Part shown: positions 54,141 through 63,572 of the stretch, one piece after another
Layout of the letters: each line of letters begins with the position of its first letter
Numbering within the stretch: position 1 is the first letter of the stretch
NCBI RefSeq assembly: GCF_008386565.1
Contig: NZ_VUKA01000004.1
Location: forward strand, 186,001 to 250,000
Direction of reading: 5' to 3'
Source: Teichococcus oryzae
Lineage (GTDB): Bacteria > Pseudomonadota > Alphaproteobacteria > Acetobacterales > Acetobacteraceae
Length of the DNA: 64,000 bases
The notes under the pieces: model-generated
What the model saw: the letters and a program-made list of their open reading frames with translations, nothing else
Told to the model about the DNA's origin: nothing
Databases searched by the model: none
Position numbers and translations under genes: made by a program

Positions 54141-54770
54141 TTATGCCCGGCCCTGGACGGCCAGCTCACGCTGCACGGCGGCGGCGACGGCGGGCTCGTT
54201 CTTCAGCCCGGTCAGGCGCGTCACCAGCGCGTTGGCGGTGTCGGTGGCCACCTCGCGCAGCGCGCCCATGGCGGCGTCGCGGGCGGTGTTGATGCGGCTC
54301 TCGGCCGCCTCGATCTGCTGGTTCAGCCGGGCGTTCAGCGCGGCGGCCTGCTCGGCGGCCTCGGCCTGGGCCGACTGGGTCGCGGCGGTGATGGCGGCGT
54401 GGCTTTCCTGCCGGGCGCGGGCGGTGGCCTCCTGGTGCGCGGCCATCGCCGCATCGGCCTCGGCCTTTGCGGCACGGGCGGCTTCCAGGTCACCGTCGAT
54501 GCGGTTGCGGCGCTCCTCCAGCACGGAGGCGACGCGCGGCAGCGCGATCTGCGACAGGATGTAATAGAAGACGCCGAAGATGATCAGCAGCCAGACCACC
54601 TGCGCCAGCATCAGCGGGTTGCCGAAGTCGAGCTGTGGCATGCCGCCGCCGGAAGCCTCGGCGCTCGCGACCGACTGCGCCTCGACCCCGTCGAGCACCG
54701 TGGTTGCCGCCTGGGCGCTGGCCGTGAACAGCCAGGCTGTCGCGCCGGCGAGAGTGAACCGCTTCATCAT
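54141..54770 (-). CDS. ATP synthase F0 subunit b'
   Basis: 209 residues from ATG 54770, chosen because GCAGGG lies six bases upstream; ATGs at 54776 and 54767 are alternatives. Unusually, the N-terminus KRFTLAGATAWLFTASAQAATT looks like a cleavable signal peptide ahead of the expected membrane helix VVWLLIIFGVFYYILSQIAL. The coiled coil (VLEERRNRIDGDLEAARAAKAEAD) and AMGALREVATDTANALVTRL are typical of b'. It pairs with atpF in the peripheral stalk. Confidence 0.92.
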   Translation of the reverse strand: MMKRFTLAGATAWLFTASAQAATTVLDGVEAQSVASAEASGGGMPQLDFGNPLMLAQVVWLLIIFGVFYYILSQIALPRVASVLEERRNRIDGDLEAARAAKAEADAAMAAHQEATARARQESHAAITAATQSAQAEAAEQAAALNARLNQQIEAAESRINTARDAAMGALREVATDTANALVTRLTGLKNEPAVAAAVQRELAVQGRA

Positions 54771-54838
54771 CTGCATCCCTGCAATTCGCGCCCTGAAGTG
54801 AAGGGGCGCGGCGACATGCCGCCGCGCCCAGGCCGGTA

Positions 54839-55066
54839 TCAGGTGAACAGGATCAGGAAGGCGATCAGCAGCGCGAACAGCGCCACGGCTTCCGTCAGGG
54901 CGAAGCCCAGGATGCCGATCGGGAACACGGTGTCGCGCGAGGCCGGGTTGCGGGCGACGGACGCGATCAGCGTCGAGAAGATGTTGCCCAGCGCCAGACC
55001 GACGCCGAACAGGGCGAGGACGGCGATGCCGGCACCGATCGCCTTCGCAGCAAGCACGATTTCCAT
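54839..55066 (-). CDS. atpE: ATP synthase F0 subunit c
   Basis: 75 residues; forms the proton-driven ring. Two helices flank the polar loop ARNPASRD (about 38-45), and the ion-binding Glu59 lies in [14 protein letters not shown]. The Gly-rich first helix ([17 protein letters not shown]) packs the ring. Order and spacing (atpB 85 bp upstream, b' 62 bp downstream) match alphaproteobacterial F0 operons, with F1 genes elsewhere. Confidence 0.98.
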   Translation of the reverse strand: MEIVLAAKAIGAGIAVLALFGVGLALGNIFSTLIASVARNPASRDTVFPIGILGFALTEAVALFALLIAFLILFT

Positions 55067-55151
55067 CAGAGGTATCCCTTCGCTGATCTGATGTTAGGTC
55101 CGCCGGACGCGGCCCTGAAAAGACGTGGTCCCTTTGTGAGGACTGACCCCG

Positions 55152-55907
55152 TCAGTGCAGGTGCACCGCGTCATGCAGGTAGATGCTGGTGAGGATGGCG
55201 AACACATAGGCCTGCAGGAAGGCCACCAGGAGCTCAAACCCGACCAGGAGCACGTTGACCGAAAGCGGCAGCACCGCGAGGAACGGGCCGACCACGCCGA
55301 GGCCGCCCAGCAGCACCACGAAGGTGGCGAACACCTTCAGCAGCACGTGGCCGGCGACCATGTTGGCGAACAAACGGACGGAAAGGCTGATCGGCCGCGA
55401 AAGGTAGGACACCACCTCGACCGGCACGATGATGGGCGCGAGCCAGAGCGGCGCGCCCTCGGGGAAGAAATAACCGAAGAACTTCTTGCCGTGCAGCGCC
55501 AGCGCCACGGCGGTGATCACCACGAACACCAGGAAGGCCAGCCCGAAGGTGACCGCGATGTGGCTGGTGTAGGTGAAGGCGAAGGGGAACAGCCCCAGCA
55601 CGTTGCCGAACAGCACGAACATGAACAGGGCGAAAACGAAGGGGAAGTAGCGCTTCCCCTCATGGCCGATCTGCCCGACCACGAGGTTCTCGACGAATTC
55701 ATAGAAGGTCTCGGCCACCGCCTGGAAGCGGCCCGGCACGATGGCGCGCGGCGCCATGCCCCACATCATGATCGCCGTGATGATCACCACGGCCAGCAGC
55801 ATATGCGCGTTGGACTGGGTGAAGTTGACCGCCGCGCCGATCGGCCCGAGGGCGTGGGTCAGCTCGAACTGGCTCAGGGCGTCGATCGTCTTGCCTTCGG
55901 CGGCCAC
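55152..55907 (-). CDS. atpB: ATP synthase F0 subunit a
   Basis: 251 residues, five to six helices; the proton half-channel. The essential Arg is in the strongly conserved SLSVRLFANMVAGHVLLKVF. The N-terminal FELTHALGPIGAAVNFTQSNAHMLL and the middle YFPFVFALFMFVLFGNVLGLFPF are typical, and the C-terminus ends FAILTSIYLHDAVHLH. It lies 163 bp after the AtpI-type gene. Confidence 0.98.
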   Translation of the reverse strand: MAAEGKTIDALSQFELTHALGPIGAAVNFTQSNAHMLLAVVIITAIMMWGMAPRAIVPGRFQAVAETFYEFVENLVVGQIGHEGKRYFPFVFALFMFVLFGNVLGLFPFAFTYTSHIAVTFGLAFLVFVVITAVALALHGKKFFGYFFPEGAPLWLAPIIVPVEVVSYLSRPISLSVRLFANMVAGHVLLKVFATFVVLLGGLGVVGPFLAVLPLSVNVLLVGFELLVAFLQAYVFAILTSIYLHDAVHLH

Positions 55908-56070
55908 TGCGGCTCTCCCGTGTTCCCGGTCATCCCCCGGGCGCGGTTCGCGGCGATGGCCATGCCTGGCCGCCGCCGACCGTGCCCGGTCCTCTTGCTG
56001 GCGCGAAGCGGCGCGCGGCGCCGATCGCTCCGGGCCAATGGCCCGGCGGCGCCGATTGGCGCCCCAACCC

Positions 56071-56376
56071 TTATTTCCCGGCGCCGCGGCGGGGGCTGAA
56101 CAGCCGATAAACGTTCATCACCCCGGCAACGCCGCCCACCACGAAGAACACCAGAAAGAGCCAGGGAAAGCTGCCGAGCCAGTGGTCAAGCAACCACCCG
56201 AGCCCCGCCCCCGCGATCAGGGCCGAGACAACCTCGATCCCCGCCCGCAGGCCGATCTGCAACGCCCCGGCCGGCAGCCCATCCTGGCCCGCCTTCGGGT
56301 CAGAGGCATCCTTCTCCAGTCCACGGCGTTGCCGGGCCTGCTTCAGGCGCTCGTCGAATTCGTCGCGTTCGGTCAA
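56071..56376 (-). CDS. AtpZ/AtpI-family protein
   Basis: 101 residues. A charged N-terminal third (ERDEFDERLKQARQRRG) precedes two membrane helices, AGIEVVSALIAGAGLGWLLDHWL (about 46-68) and PWLFLVFFVVGGVAGVMNVYRLF (about 71-93), the AtpI/AtpZ layout. Such proteins help assemble the c ring or act as Mg2+ channels. It is the first gene of the F0 operon, directly behind a near-consensus promoter. Confidence 0.9.
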   Translation of the reverse strand: MTERDEFDERLKQARQRRGLEKDASDPKAGQDGLPAGALQIGLRAGIEVVSALIAGAGLGWLLDHWLGSFPWLFLVFFVVGGVAGVMNVYRLFSPRRGAGK

Positions 56377-56415
56377 CCCTTGCTCCCGCGGTCCCCCCGC
56401 CGGAAGGCTGTCCGG

Positions 56416-56444
56416 CTCGTAAGGCGTCGGTCATGAGGTGTCAA
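56416..56444 (-). promoter_or_regulatory. Strong predicted promoter of the F0 ATP synthase operon
   Basis: On the minus strand TTGACA (56439-56444, perfect consensus) is followed after 17 bp by TACGAG (56416-56421). The -35 overlaps the stop codon of the upstream GGDEF/EAL gene. Transcription would start about 30 bases before the AtpI-type gene. Confidence 0.65.
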
Positions 56445-58840
56445 GGACGCGCGGCCGCATCCACGATCGGCAGCGCGGCCGGATCGCCGGGGGGCGCGCG
56501 GAAGGCCGCCGCCACCGCCGCCGCCGTCATCGGCCGGCCCAGCAGGAAGCCCTGCGCGGCGTCGCAGCCGAGGTCCCGTAGCAGGGAAAGCTGTTCCGGG
56601 GTTTCGACGCCTTCCGCCACCACCTCGGCGCCGAGGCCATGCGCCAGCCGCACAATGGTCTCGATGATCCAGGAGCTGTTGTTGCCGTCGGCGCGGTTGA
56701 GGCTCTGCACAAAGGTGCGGTCCACCTTCAGCACGTCGAAGGACAGGTGCTGCAAATATCCGAGCGAGGAATAGCCGGTGCCGAAATCGTCCAGCGCCGT
56801 GGTGACGCCGAGGTCGTGCAACGCCCGCAGCGCTTCCCCCGCGGCGGCCGGGTTGCCGATGAACACCTGCTCGGTCAGCTCGACCTGCAACAGGTTCGGC
56901 GGCACGCCGCTGCCGGCCAGCGCCTCCCGCACCAGCTGCACCGCCTGGTTGGTGGCGAACAGGGTGGCGGAAATGTTGACCGCCACGCGGATCTCCATGC
57001 CTTCCGCCATCCAGGCGCGGATCTGCGCGCACACCATGTCCAGCACGTTGCGGGTCAGCAGCGGGGCGAAGCCCGCCTCCTCCGCCGCCGGCACGAAGCG
57101 GGCGGGGTTCATGGCGCCATGCACCGGGTGGTCCCAGCGCAGCAGCGCCTCACAACCGATCACCCGGTCGGCCAGCAAGCCGTATTTCGGCTGGTAGGCG
57201 AGGTAGAGCTGGTTGCGCTCCACCGCGGCACGGAGGTCCTCCTCCAGCATGCGCTGGCTGCGGCGCAGTTCCTCCATCGCCGGCTCGAACAGCACCGCGC
57301 GGCCCCGGCCCTCCGCCTTGGCGCGGTACAGCGCCATGTCGCTGCGCTGCTGCAGCGCCTCCACCGTGGTGCCGTCCCGCAGGCCCAGCGCGCTGCCGAT
57401 GCTGGCGCCGGAGCGGATGGTGCAGCCATCGATCTGGAAGGGCTCGTTCATGATCCGCGCCAGCCGGTTGGCCAGGCGGACGGCATCGGCCGCGCTGCGG
57501 GCCTCCGCCTGGATCACCGCGAACTCGTCGCCGCCGATGCGCGCCAGCAGGTCGTCCGCCCGCAGGCAGGCCCGCATCCGCTCCACAGCCGCCAGCAGCA
57601 GCTTGTCGCCGGTGGGATGGCCAAGGCTGTCATTGATGGACTTGAAGTGGTCGAGATCGATCAGGTGCAGCGCGAAATCGCCCCCCTGCCCGTCCCGCGC
57701 CTGGCGCAGCCGGGCCCGCAGCCGCGCGGCGTAAAGCAGGCGGTTGGGCAGGTTGGTCAGCGGGTCATGCTCGGCCAGGTGGCGGATGCGGTCTTCCGCT
57801 TCCTTCCGGTCGGTGATGTCGAGCGCCGCCAGCACCACCCGGCCGCGATTCTCGCCTTCCCCTTCCACGGCCATGCCGGTGATCAGCAGGGTGCGCAGGG
57901 CGCCCTCATGGTTGCGCGCCCGCCGCTCGGCATAGGGGGTGGGGCCGGAGCTGCCCAGGGCCCAGTCCAGCAGGTCCCGCCCGCCAGTGTCCAGCCCCAG
58001 CTCGGCCGGGGTGCGGCCGATCACCTGCTCGGGCCGCACGCCATGGAAGCGGGCCAGGGCGTCGTTCAGGAACAGGAAGCGCCCGCCGCGATCAAAGGCG
58101 GAGATCATCGCCGGCACGGCGCCAACCAGCGCCCGCAACATGCGCTCGGCCTCCGCCTGGCTGGCGGCCGCGGCCGTGGCCCGCCGCAGCATCTGGCGCG
58201 CCCGCCTTTCCTGCGCCGACAGCAGCGCCACCAGCGACATGGTGGACAACAGCAACCCCAGCAGGGACGCCAGCAGCACCCATTGCGGGGCGCGCATCTC
58301 CGTGGAAGCGCGGCGCTGGCCATAACGCGCCTGGTTGTGCAGCTGCCGCGCGGTGTCGTTCAGCTGCGTTTCCAGCGCGGCGAAGGTCGCGTTGAGGCGC
58401 GGAACGGCGGTGCCGTCGCCCTCCAGCAGGGCGGAAAGGTCCTCCTCCAGCACGGCCAGCCGCGCCATCATCCGGGGCTGGACCTCGCGCAGCAGCTGGA
58501 TCTGCGGCGATTCAACATCGGGCCGCACCGAATCCAGCAGCCGGACGCGGCTGTAAAGGATCTCGAAGCGCTCCGAAAGCCGCCAGCCCGGCGTCTGGCC
58601 GGCCTGGAACTGCGCCAGGATGGTGTTGAAGCGGGCGCCCTCGATGCTGGCCTGGGCCGCCATCCACATGCCGGTGCGCTCGATCGCCACCTCGCGCCGG
58701 TATTGCGCGGCGATGAGGCCAGCCGATCCCACCGCCGAAACAAGGCACAACAGGGCCGCGAGTCCCAGCCACAGCTTGCGGGGCAGGCGCGGCGCCCGGC
58801 CCAGGGCGCCAGGGCGCCGGAAGCCGAGCAGCCGGCCCAT
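56441..58840 (-). CDS. Membrane GGDEF/EAL cyclic-di-GMP protein with PAS domain
   Basis: 799 residues from ATG 58840. Two membrane helices (about 23-45 and 188-209) enclose a periplasmic helical sensor region. A PAS domain (about 235-345) precedes a GGDEF domain with intact IGGDEFA (436-440) and an upstream RxxD inhibitory site (RADD, 427-430). An EAL domain follows with [10 protein letters not shown] (564-566), [14 protein letters not shown] and KVDRTF. Both cyclase and phosphodiesterase motifs look active. Its ATG is two bases after the stop of a periplasmic molybdopterin-fold gene, so the two are translated together and may form one sensor. Confidence 0.94.
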   Translation of the reverse strand: MGRLLGFRRPGALGRAPRLPRKLWLGLAALLCLVSAVGSAGLIAAQYRREVAIERTGMWMAAQASIEGARFNTILAQFQAGQTPGWRLSERFEILYSRVRLLDSVRPDVESPQIQLLREVQPRMMARLAVLEEDLSALLEGDGTAVPRLNATFAALETQLNDTARQLHNQARYGQRRASTEMRAPQWVLLASLLGLLLSTMSLVALLSAQERRARQMLRRATAAAASQAEAERMLRALVGAVPAMISAFDRGGRFLFLNDALARFHGVRPEQVIGRTPAELGLDTGGRDLLDWALGSSGPTPYAERRARNHEGALRTLLITGMAVEGEGENRGRVVLAALDITDRKEAEDRIRHLAEHDPLTNLPNRLLYAARLRARLRQARDGQGGDFALHLIDLDHFKSINDSLGHPTGDKLLLAAVERMRACLRADDLLARIGGDEFAVIQAEARSAADAVRLANRLARIMNEPFQIDGCTIRSGASIGSALGLRDGTTVEALQQRSDMALYRAKAEGRGRAVLFEPAMEELRRSQRMLEEDLRAAVERNQLYLAYQPKYGLLADRVIGCEALLRWDHPVHGAMNPARFVPAAEEAGFAPLLTRNVLDMVCAQIRAWMAEGMEIRVAVNISATLFATNQAVQLVREALAGSGVPPNLLQVELTEQVFIGNPAAAGEALRALHDLGVTTALDDFGTGYSSLGYLQHLSFDVLKVDRTFVQSLNRADGNNSSWIIETIVRLAHGLGAEVVAEGVETPEQLSLLRDLGCDAAQGFLLGRPMTAAAVAAAFRAPPGDPAALPIVDAAARP

Positions 58841-58842
58841 CC

Positions 58843-59352
58843 TCAACGAACCTCGATCCGGGCGAGCTGCCAAACGGCGTAATGATGCAGCGCCGGCCGG
58901 TCCAGCTCCGGCCTGTCGGACCAGGGGAACACGATCCAGACCGGACCAAAATCGCGGATGCGGATGGGGCTGCCTTCCATGCGGGTGGCCAGCAGCGCGC
59001 CGGCCGCCACCCCATCCGCCACCGGGATGACCGAGCGGTAGTCATTGAGCGCGGTGACGTGCAACTCCCGCCCCTGCGCCCGCACCGCTTCCAGCAGCTT
59101 CCGCAGCGGCACGCCGCTGAAGCGCCGCGGATTGGGCGTCCAGGGCGTCACGGTGGTGAACTCCGCCATGCCCAGGGCTTCCAGCGCCTCCAGGGAAAAA
59201 CGGCGCTCGGTGCTGCCGGGGTCCGGGGCGCCGATGCGGCCGCTGACCACCAGGGTCGGGCGCGGCGCCTCAGTGGCCCGCGCGGCCGGCGCCGCAAGCA
59301 TCCCGCAGCCAAGCCCGATCGCCGCCCGCCGCCGCAGCATCCGCCCGCGCAT
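58843..59352 (-). CDS. Periplasmic molybdopterin-dependent oxidoreductase-fold protein
   Basis: 169 residues from ATG 59352; a GTG at 59385 and ATGs at 59373 and 59340 are alternatives. A twin-arginine-like signal ([22 protein letters not shown]) leads to a sulphite-oxidase/YedY-type fold: [48 protein letters not shown] and [16 protein letters not shown]. No clear conserved Cys ligand for molybdenum is seen, so it may be a non-catalytic or ligand-sensing relative. Two bases separate it from the GGDEF/EAL gene. Confidence 0.78.
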   Translation of the reverse strand: MRGRMLRRRAAIGLGCGMLAAPAARATEAPRPTLVVSGRIGAPDPGSTERRFSLEALEALGMAEFTTVTPWTPNPRRFSGVPLRKLLEAVRAQGRELHVTALNDYRSVIPVADGVAAGALLATRMEGSPIRIRDFGPVWIVFPWSDRPELDRPALHHYAVWQLARIEVR

Positions 59353-59403
59353 TCCCTCGCACACCAGGGCCATGGCTCCTATCACAGCAATGCGGCCAAA
59401 ATG

Positions 59404-62400
59404 TTAATGGCCCGCTTCCACCATCTCGGTCGCCAGGCCGAGATCAACCGACAGCAGCCGGCTCACGCCCCGCTCCTGCATGGTCACGCCATAGAGCCGG
59501 TGCATCCGGGCCATCGTCAATGGATGGTGCGTGACAACGAGGAAACGTGTGCCGGCCTCCGCCGCCATGGCTTCCAGCAGGCCGCAGAGCCTTTCAACAT
59601 TCGCATCATCCAACGGCGCGTCCACCTCGTCCAGCACGCAAACGGGGGCGGGCTGGCAGCGGAACACGGCGAAGATCAGCGACAGCGCGGTCAGCGCCTG
59701 CTCGCCGCCCGACAACAGCGACAGGGTGGCCAGCTTCTTGCCCGGCGGCTCGGCATAGATCTCGAGGCCGGCTTCCAGCGGGTCATCGGAACCGACCAGC
59801 GCCAGATGCGCCCGCCCGCCGCCGAACAGCCGCCCGAACAGCGCCCGGAACTCGCCATCGACGCGCTGGAACACGGCGCGCAGCCTTTCCCGCCCTTCCC
59901 GGTTCAGATGGCCGATGGAGCCACGCAGCTTGGCGATGGCCGCGCCGATCTCGTCGCGGTCGCGGTCGATGGCGCCGATGCGCTCCTCCACCTCGGCCAT
60001 CTCCTGCTCGGCGCGCAGGTTGACCGGCCCCATCTCCTCCCGCTCGCGCGCCAGCCGCTCGGCCTTGCGCCGCGCCCGCTCCTCGGCCGCCTCGGAGATA
60101 TCCTCGGGCGGCTCCGGCAGGACGGGATTCTCGCCCAGCCGCTCGCCCAGGCGCTCGGCGACGCTGGCGGCCAGCGCCTCGGCCTGGCTGACGGCGGCCT
60201 CGGCGCGAAGCTGCGCCTCACGCGCCGAAGCGAAGGCGGCATCGGCGGCGCGGCGGTTTTCCGCCGCCTCGCGGTCCTCGGCTTCGGCGGCCTTCAGCCG
60301 GGCGGCGGCGTCCGCATGGCGCGCTGCCGCCTCCGCCAGCACCCGGCCGGCGGCGGCGCGGGTGGCGGCGGCTTCCTCCGGCGCGGCGGCGGCGGCATCC
60401 CGCGCCGCCTCGGCCTCGGCGGCGCGGCGGGTCAGCTCGGCCAGCCGCCCGGCGGCGGCCTCGCGCCGGCCGGTCCAGGACGCCCGCTCCTCGGCGATGG
60501 CGGCGAGCCGGGCCTGTGCGCGGTCCGCCTCCGCGGCCAGCGCGGCGGCGGCATCCCGCGCCGCCCCGGCCCGCGCGCGGGCGGCGGCCAGTTGCTGGCG
60601 CGCCGCCTCAACCGCGCCGCGCAGGCGGTCCAGGTCCGGCAGGCCCGCCAGGACCTCCCGCGCCGCCCGCAGCGCGGCCTGGGCTTCCTCATGTTCCCCG
60701 GAAACCCGGCTAAGCTGCGGCGCCAGCGCGGCGAGCCGGCTTTCGGCGCTGGCGGCACGGGAAGCCAGCCGCGCCTCGGCGGCCCGCGCCGCTTCCAGTC
60801 CTGCTTCCGTTTTGCGGCGCGCCTCGCGCGCGGCCGCCTCGGCGGATTGCGCGGCAGCCTCGGCCCGCGCCGCCTCGTCGCGCGCGGCCCGCCCCCTCGC
60901 GAGGTCGGGCAGGCCCGACAGCGTGGCGGCGGCGGCATCGCGCAGCGCCTCGGCCGATGCCAGCTCGGCATCGAGCCGTTCAAGCTGCGGTTCCAGCGCG
61001 GCGATGCGGCTTTCGGCGCGGGCGGCGGCGGCGGCGAGCTTGGCGTCCGAGTCCCGCGCGCGGCCCAGCGCGGCCTCGGCCTGGCCGCGGCCGGCGCGGG
61101 CCGCGGCTTCGGCGGCGGCGGCCCGGGTTTCGGCCGCCTTGGCCGCCTCGGCCTCGGCCATCGCCTCCCGCGCGGCCCGTGCCGCCTGTTCCAGCGCCGC
61201 CTCCGCGGTGCGCAGCCGGTTGCGCTGGGTCAGCCGGACGGCGCCGGGGCTGGGCGCGCCGGCCCGCGCGCCATGGCCATCCCAGCGCCACAACGCGCCG
61301 TCCCGCGTCACCAGGCTCTGGCCCGGCGCCAGGTCCTGCTGCAACGCCGCGCCCTGGCCGGCATCGTCCAGCAGGCCGATCTGCGACAGGGCGCGCGCCA
61401 GTTCCGGCGGCGCCTGCACCAGCGAATCGAGCGCCGTGGCGCCGGGCGGCAGCGGGGCGGGAGTGGCCAGCGGCGGCAGGCGGCGCCAATGGCGCGGCGC
61501 CGCGGCATCGGCCGGGCTTTCCAGCCCTTCCCCCAGCGCGGCGCCCAGCGCGGCTTCCAGCCCGGGCGGCACGGTGATGCTGTCGAGGATCGGCGCGGCG
61601 CCGCCGGATTCGCGGGACCGCAGCAAATCCGCCAGGCCCTGGCGCTCGGCCTCGGCGCGGGCGCGGGCGGCTTCGGCGGCGCCGGCCTGGCCACGCGCCA
61701 GGGCGTGAGCGCCGGCGGCGGCGGAGCGTTCCGCCTCGGCCTTGGCCAACCTCTCCCGGGCCTTGGCGAGCGCTGCCTCGGCCTCGGCGGTGGCGGCATG
61801 GGCGGCGGCCAGCGCCTCGGCGGCGGGGCGCTCGGCGGCGGCGGCGGCATGTTCGCGCCGCATCCGGTCGCGCTGCTCGGCCACCTGCCGGGCGCGGGCT
61901 GCGGCGCCGTCCCGCTCGGCGGTGGCGCGGCCGCGCGCGGCCTCGGCCTCGCTGGCGGCGCGGCGGGCGGCGGCATGCGCTTCCTGCGCGGCGATACGGC
62001 GCGCTTCGGCCTGTTCCAGAGCGGCGCGGGCCTCGGCCAGGGCGGCCTCGGCGGCGGCGCGGGCGGCCGCGGCGGCCTCGGTCTCGGCGGTGGAAACGCG
62101 GGCGGCCTCGGCGTCCCGCGCCTCGGCGGCCAGGGCATCGCGCTGTTGCCGCAGGCGTTGTTCGCGCTGCTGCGCCGCCACCGCATCCCCGGACGCCTTG
62201 GCGTGGCTGGCGGCGGCCTCGGCCGCCTGCTGCGCGGCCCGGTCGGCCTCGGCCTCGGCGGCGGCGACGGCGGCCTCGGCCTCCGCCTGCTCGGCCTGCG
62301 CGGCCCCCTGCCGCGCCGGCAGCGCGGTCAGCACCCCTTCCAGCGCCCCGGCCTCGGCGGCGAGGCGGGCTTCGGCGGCCTCGGCATCCTCGGCCGTGCG

Positions 62401-63543
62401 CGCGGCGTGGCCGAGATCGTCCTGGATCTGCGCCAGCAGCGCGGCGGCGGCCTCGAAGGCGGCGCGGGCGCGGCGTTCGGCGGCCTCCAGCCCTTCCTGC
62501 TCGACCCGGCGTCGCTCCAGCGCGGTCCGGGCCTCGGCCTCGGCCTCGCGCGGGGCCGGCAGGGCGCGCTCGGCGGTGAAGGCGCGGGTGGCGGCGTCGG
62601 CGGCGGCCTGTTCGGCGGCGCGGGTGGCGGCGCGGGCGGCGGCATGGGCGGCGCGGCCGCCGGCCAATGCCTTCTCGGCGCGCGCCACCAGCAGGGCGAA
62701 ATATTCCGCCTCGGCCTGCCGGGTCAGGCCGGACAGGTTGCGGTAGCGCGCCGCCTGCCGCGCCTGGCGCTGCAGCCCGATGCGCTGCACGTCGAGCTGG
62801 CCCTTCAGGTCGTCGGCGCGGGTCAGGTTGGTTTCGGCCTGGCGCAGCTTGAGCTCCGCCTCGTGCCGGCGGGCGCGCAGCCCGGCGATGCCGGCGGCCT
62901 CCTCCAGCACCTGCCGGCGTTCCTCGGGCTTGGCGGCGATCAGCGCCGCCACCTTGCCCTGGCTGACCATGGCGGAGGAGCGCGCGCCGGAGCCGATATC
63001 GGCGAACAGCGTCTGCACGTCCCGGCCGCGCGCCTCGCGGCCATTGATGCGGAAGCCGGTGCCTTCCCCGCGCACGATGCGGCGGGTGATCTCCAGCTCG
63101 GCGGATTCCTGGTTGGGCGGCGGGGCGAGGCCGGAGGCATCCTCCAGCAGCAGCGTCACCTCGGCCTGGTTGCGCCCGCTCCGGGTGGCGGTGCCGGCGA
63201 AGATGACATCATCCATCTCGCCACCGCGCATGGCGCGGGCATTGGTTTCGCCCATTGCCCAGCGCAGCGCCTCGACCACGTTGGATTTGCCGCAGCCATT
63301 CGGGCCGACAATGCCGGTCAGGCCCGGCATCACCTCCACCGTGGTGGGCTCGGCGAAGGATTTGAAGCCCGCGATGCGCAGCCGCGTCAGCACCGCGCGC
63401 AGCGCCGCGGCACGCGCGGCCTCCGTCGCCGCCGCATCGCGCGGCGGCGCGTCGGCCAGATCGCGCGCCGGCGCGTCGGCCGCGTCAGCCTGCGGCAATT
63501 CCACGGCCGGTCCGGCCTGTGGCGCCGCGGCGGCATCCTCCAT
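59404..63543 (-). CDS. smc: Chromosome segregation protein SMC
   Basis: 1379 residues, longer than the usual 1150-1200. The ATPase head halves lie at the ends: Walker A GIVGPNGCGKSNVVEALRW (about 78-96), and at the C-terminus the signature LSLLSGGEQALTALSLIFA with Walker B VCVLDEVDAPLDDAN. Between them run very Ala/Glu/Arg-rich coiled coils and a hinge with GLEAALGAALGEGLESP. About 50 Ala/Asp/Pro-rich residues precede the usual start LTRLRIAGFKSF, so GTG 63393 may be the true start. Works with ScpA/ScpB to compact and resolve chromosomes. Begins 30 bp after a DsbA-like gene. Confidence 0.95.
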   Translation of the reverse strand: MEDAAAAPQAGPAVELPQADAADAPARDLADAPPRDAAATEAARAAALRAVLTRLRIAGFKSFAEPTTVEVMPGLTGIVGPNGCGKSNVVEALRWAMGETNARAMRGGEMDDVIFAGTATRSGRNQAEVTLLLEDASGLAPPPNQESAELEITRRIVRGEGTGFRINGREARGRDVQTLFADIGSGARSSAMVSQGKVAALIAAKPEERRQVLEEAAGIAGLRARRHEAELKLRQAETNLTRADDLKGQLDVQRIGLQRQARQAARYRNLSGLTRQAEAEYFALLVARAEKALAGGRAAHAAARAATRAAEQAAADAATRAFTAERALPAPREAEAEARTALERRRVEQEGLEAAERRARAAFEAAAALLAQIQDDLGHAARTAEDAEAAEARLAAEAGALEGVLTALPARQGAAQAEQAEAEAAVAAAEAEADRAAQQAAEAAASHAKASGDAVAAQQREQRLRQQRDALAAEARDAEAARVSTAETEAAAAARAAAEAALAEARAALEQAEARRIAAQEAHAAARRAASEAEAARGRATAERDGAAARARQVAEQRDRMRREHAAAAAERPAAEALAAAHAATAEAEAALAKARERLAKAEAERSAAAGAHALARGQAGAAEAARARAEAERQGLADLLRSRESGGAAPILDSITVPPGLEAALGAALGEGLESPADAAAPRHWRRLPPLATPAPLPPGATALDSLVQAPPELARALSQIGLLDDAGQGAALQQDLAPGQSLVTRDGALWRWDGHGARAGAPSPGAVRLTQRNRLRTAEAALEQAARAAREAMAEAEAAKAAETRAAAAEAAARAGRGQAEAALGRARDSDAKLAAAAARAESRIAALEPQLERLDAELASAEALRDAAAATLSGLPDLARGRAARDEAARAEAAAQSAEAAAREARRKTEAGLEAARAAEARLASRAASAESRLAALAPQLSRVSGEHEEAQAALRAAREVLAGLPDLDRLRGAVEAARQQLAAARARAGAARDAAAALAAEADRAQARLAAIAEERASWTGRREAAAGRLAELTRRAAEAEAARDAAAAAPEEAAATRAAAGRVLAEAAARHADAAARLKAAEAEDREAAENRRAADAAFASAREAQLRAEAAVSQAEALAASVAERLGERLGENPVLPEPPEDISEAAEERARRKAERLAREREEMGPVNLRAEQEMAEVEERIGAIDRDRDEIGAAIAKLRGSIGHLNREGRERLRAVFQRVDGEFRALFGRLFGGGRAHLALVGSDDPLEAGLEIYAEPPGKKLATLSLLSGGEQALTALSLIFAVFRCQPAPVCVLDEVDAPLDDANVERLCGLLEAMAAEAGTRFLVVTHHPLTMARMHRLYGVTMQERGVSRLLSVDLGLATEMVEAGH

Positions 63544-63572
63544 CGCGGAGCCGCCCTGCCTCAGTTCCGCGC

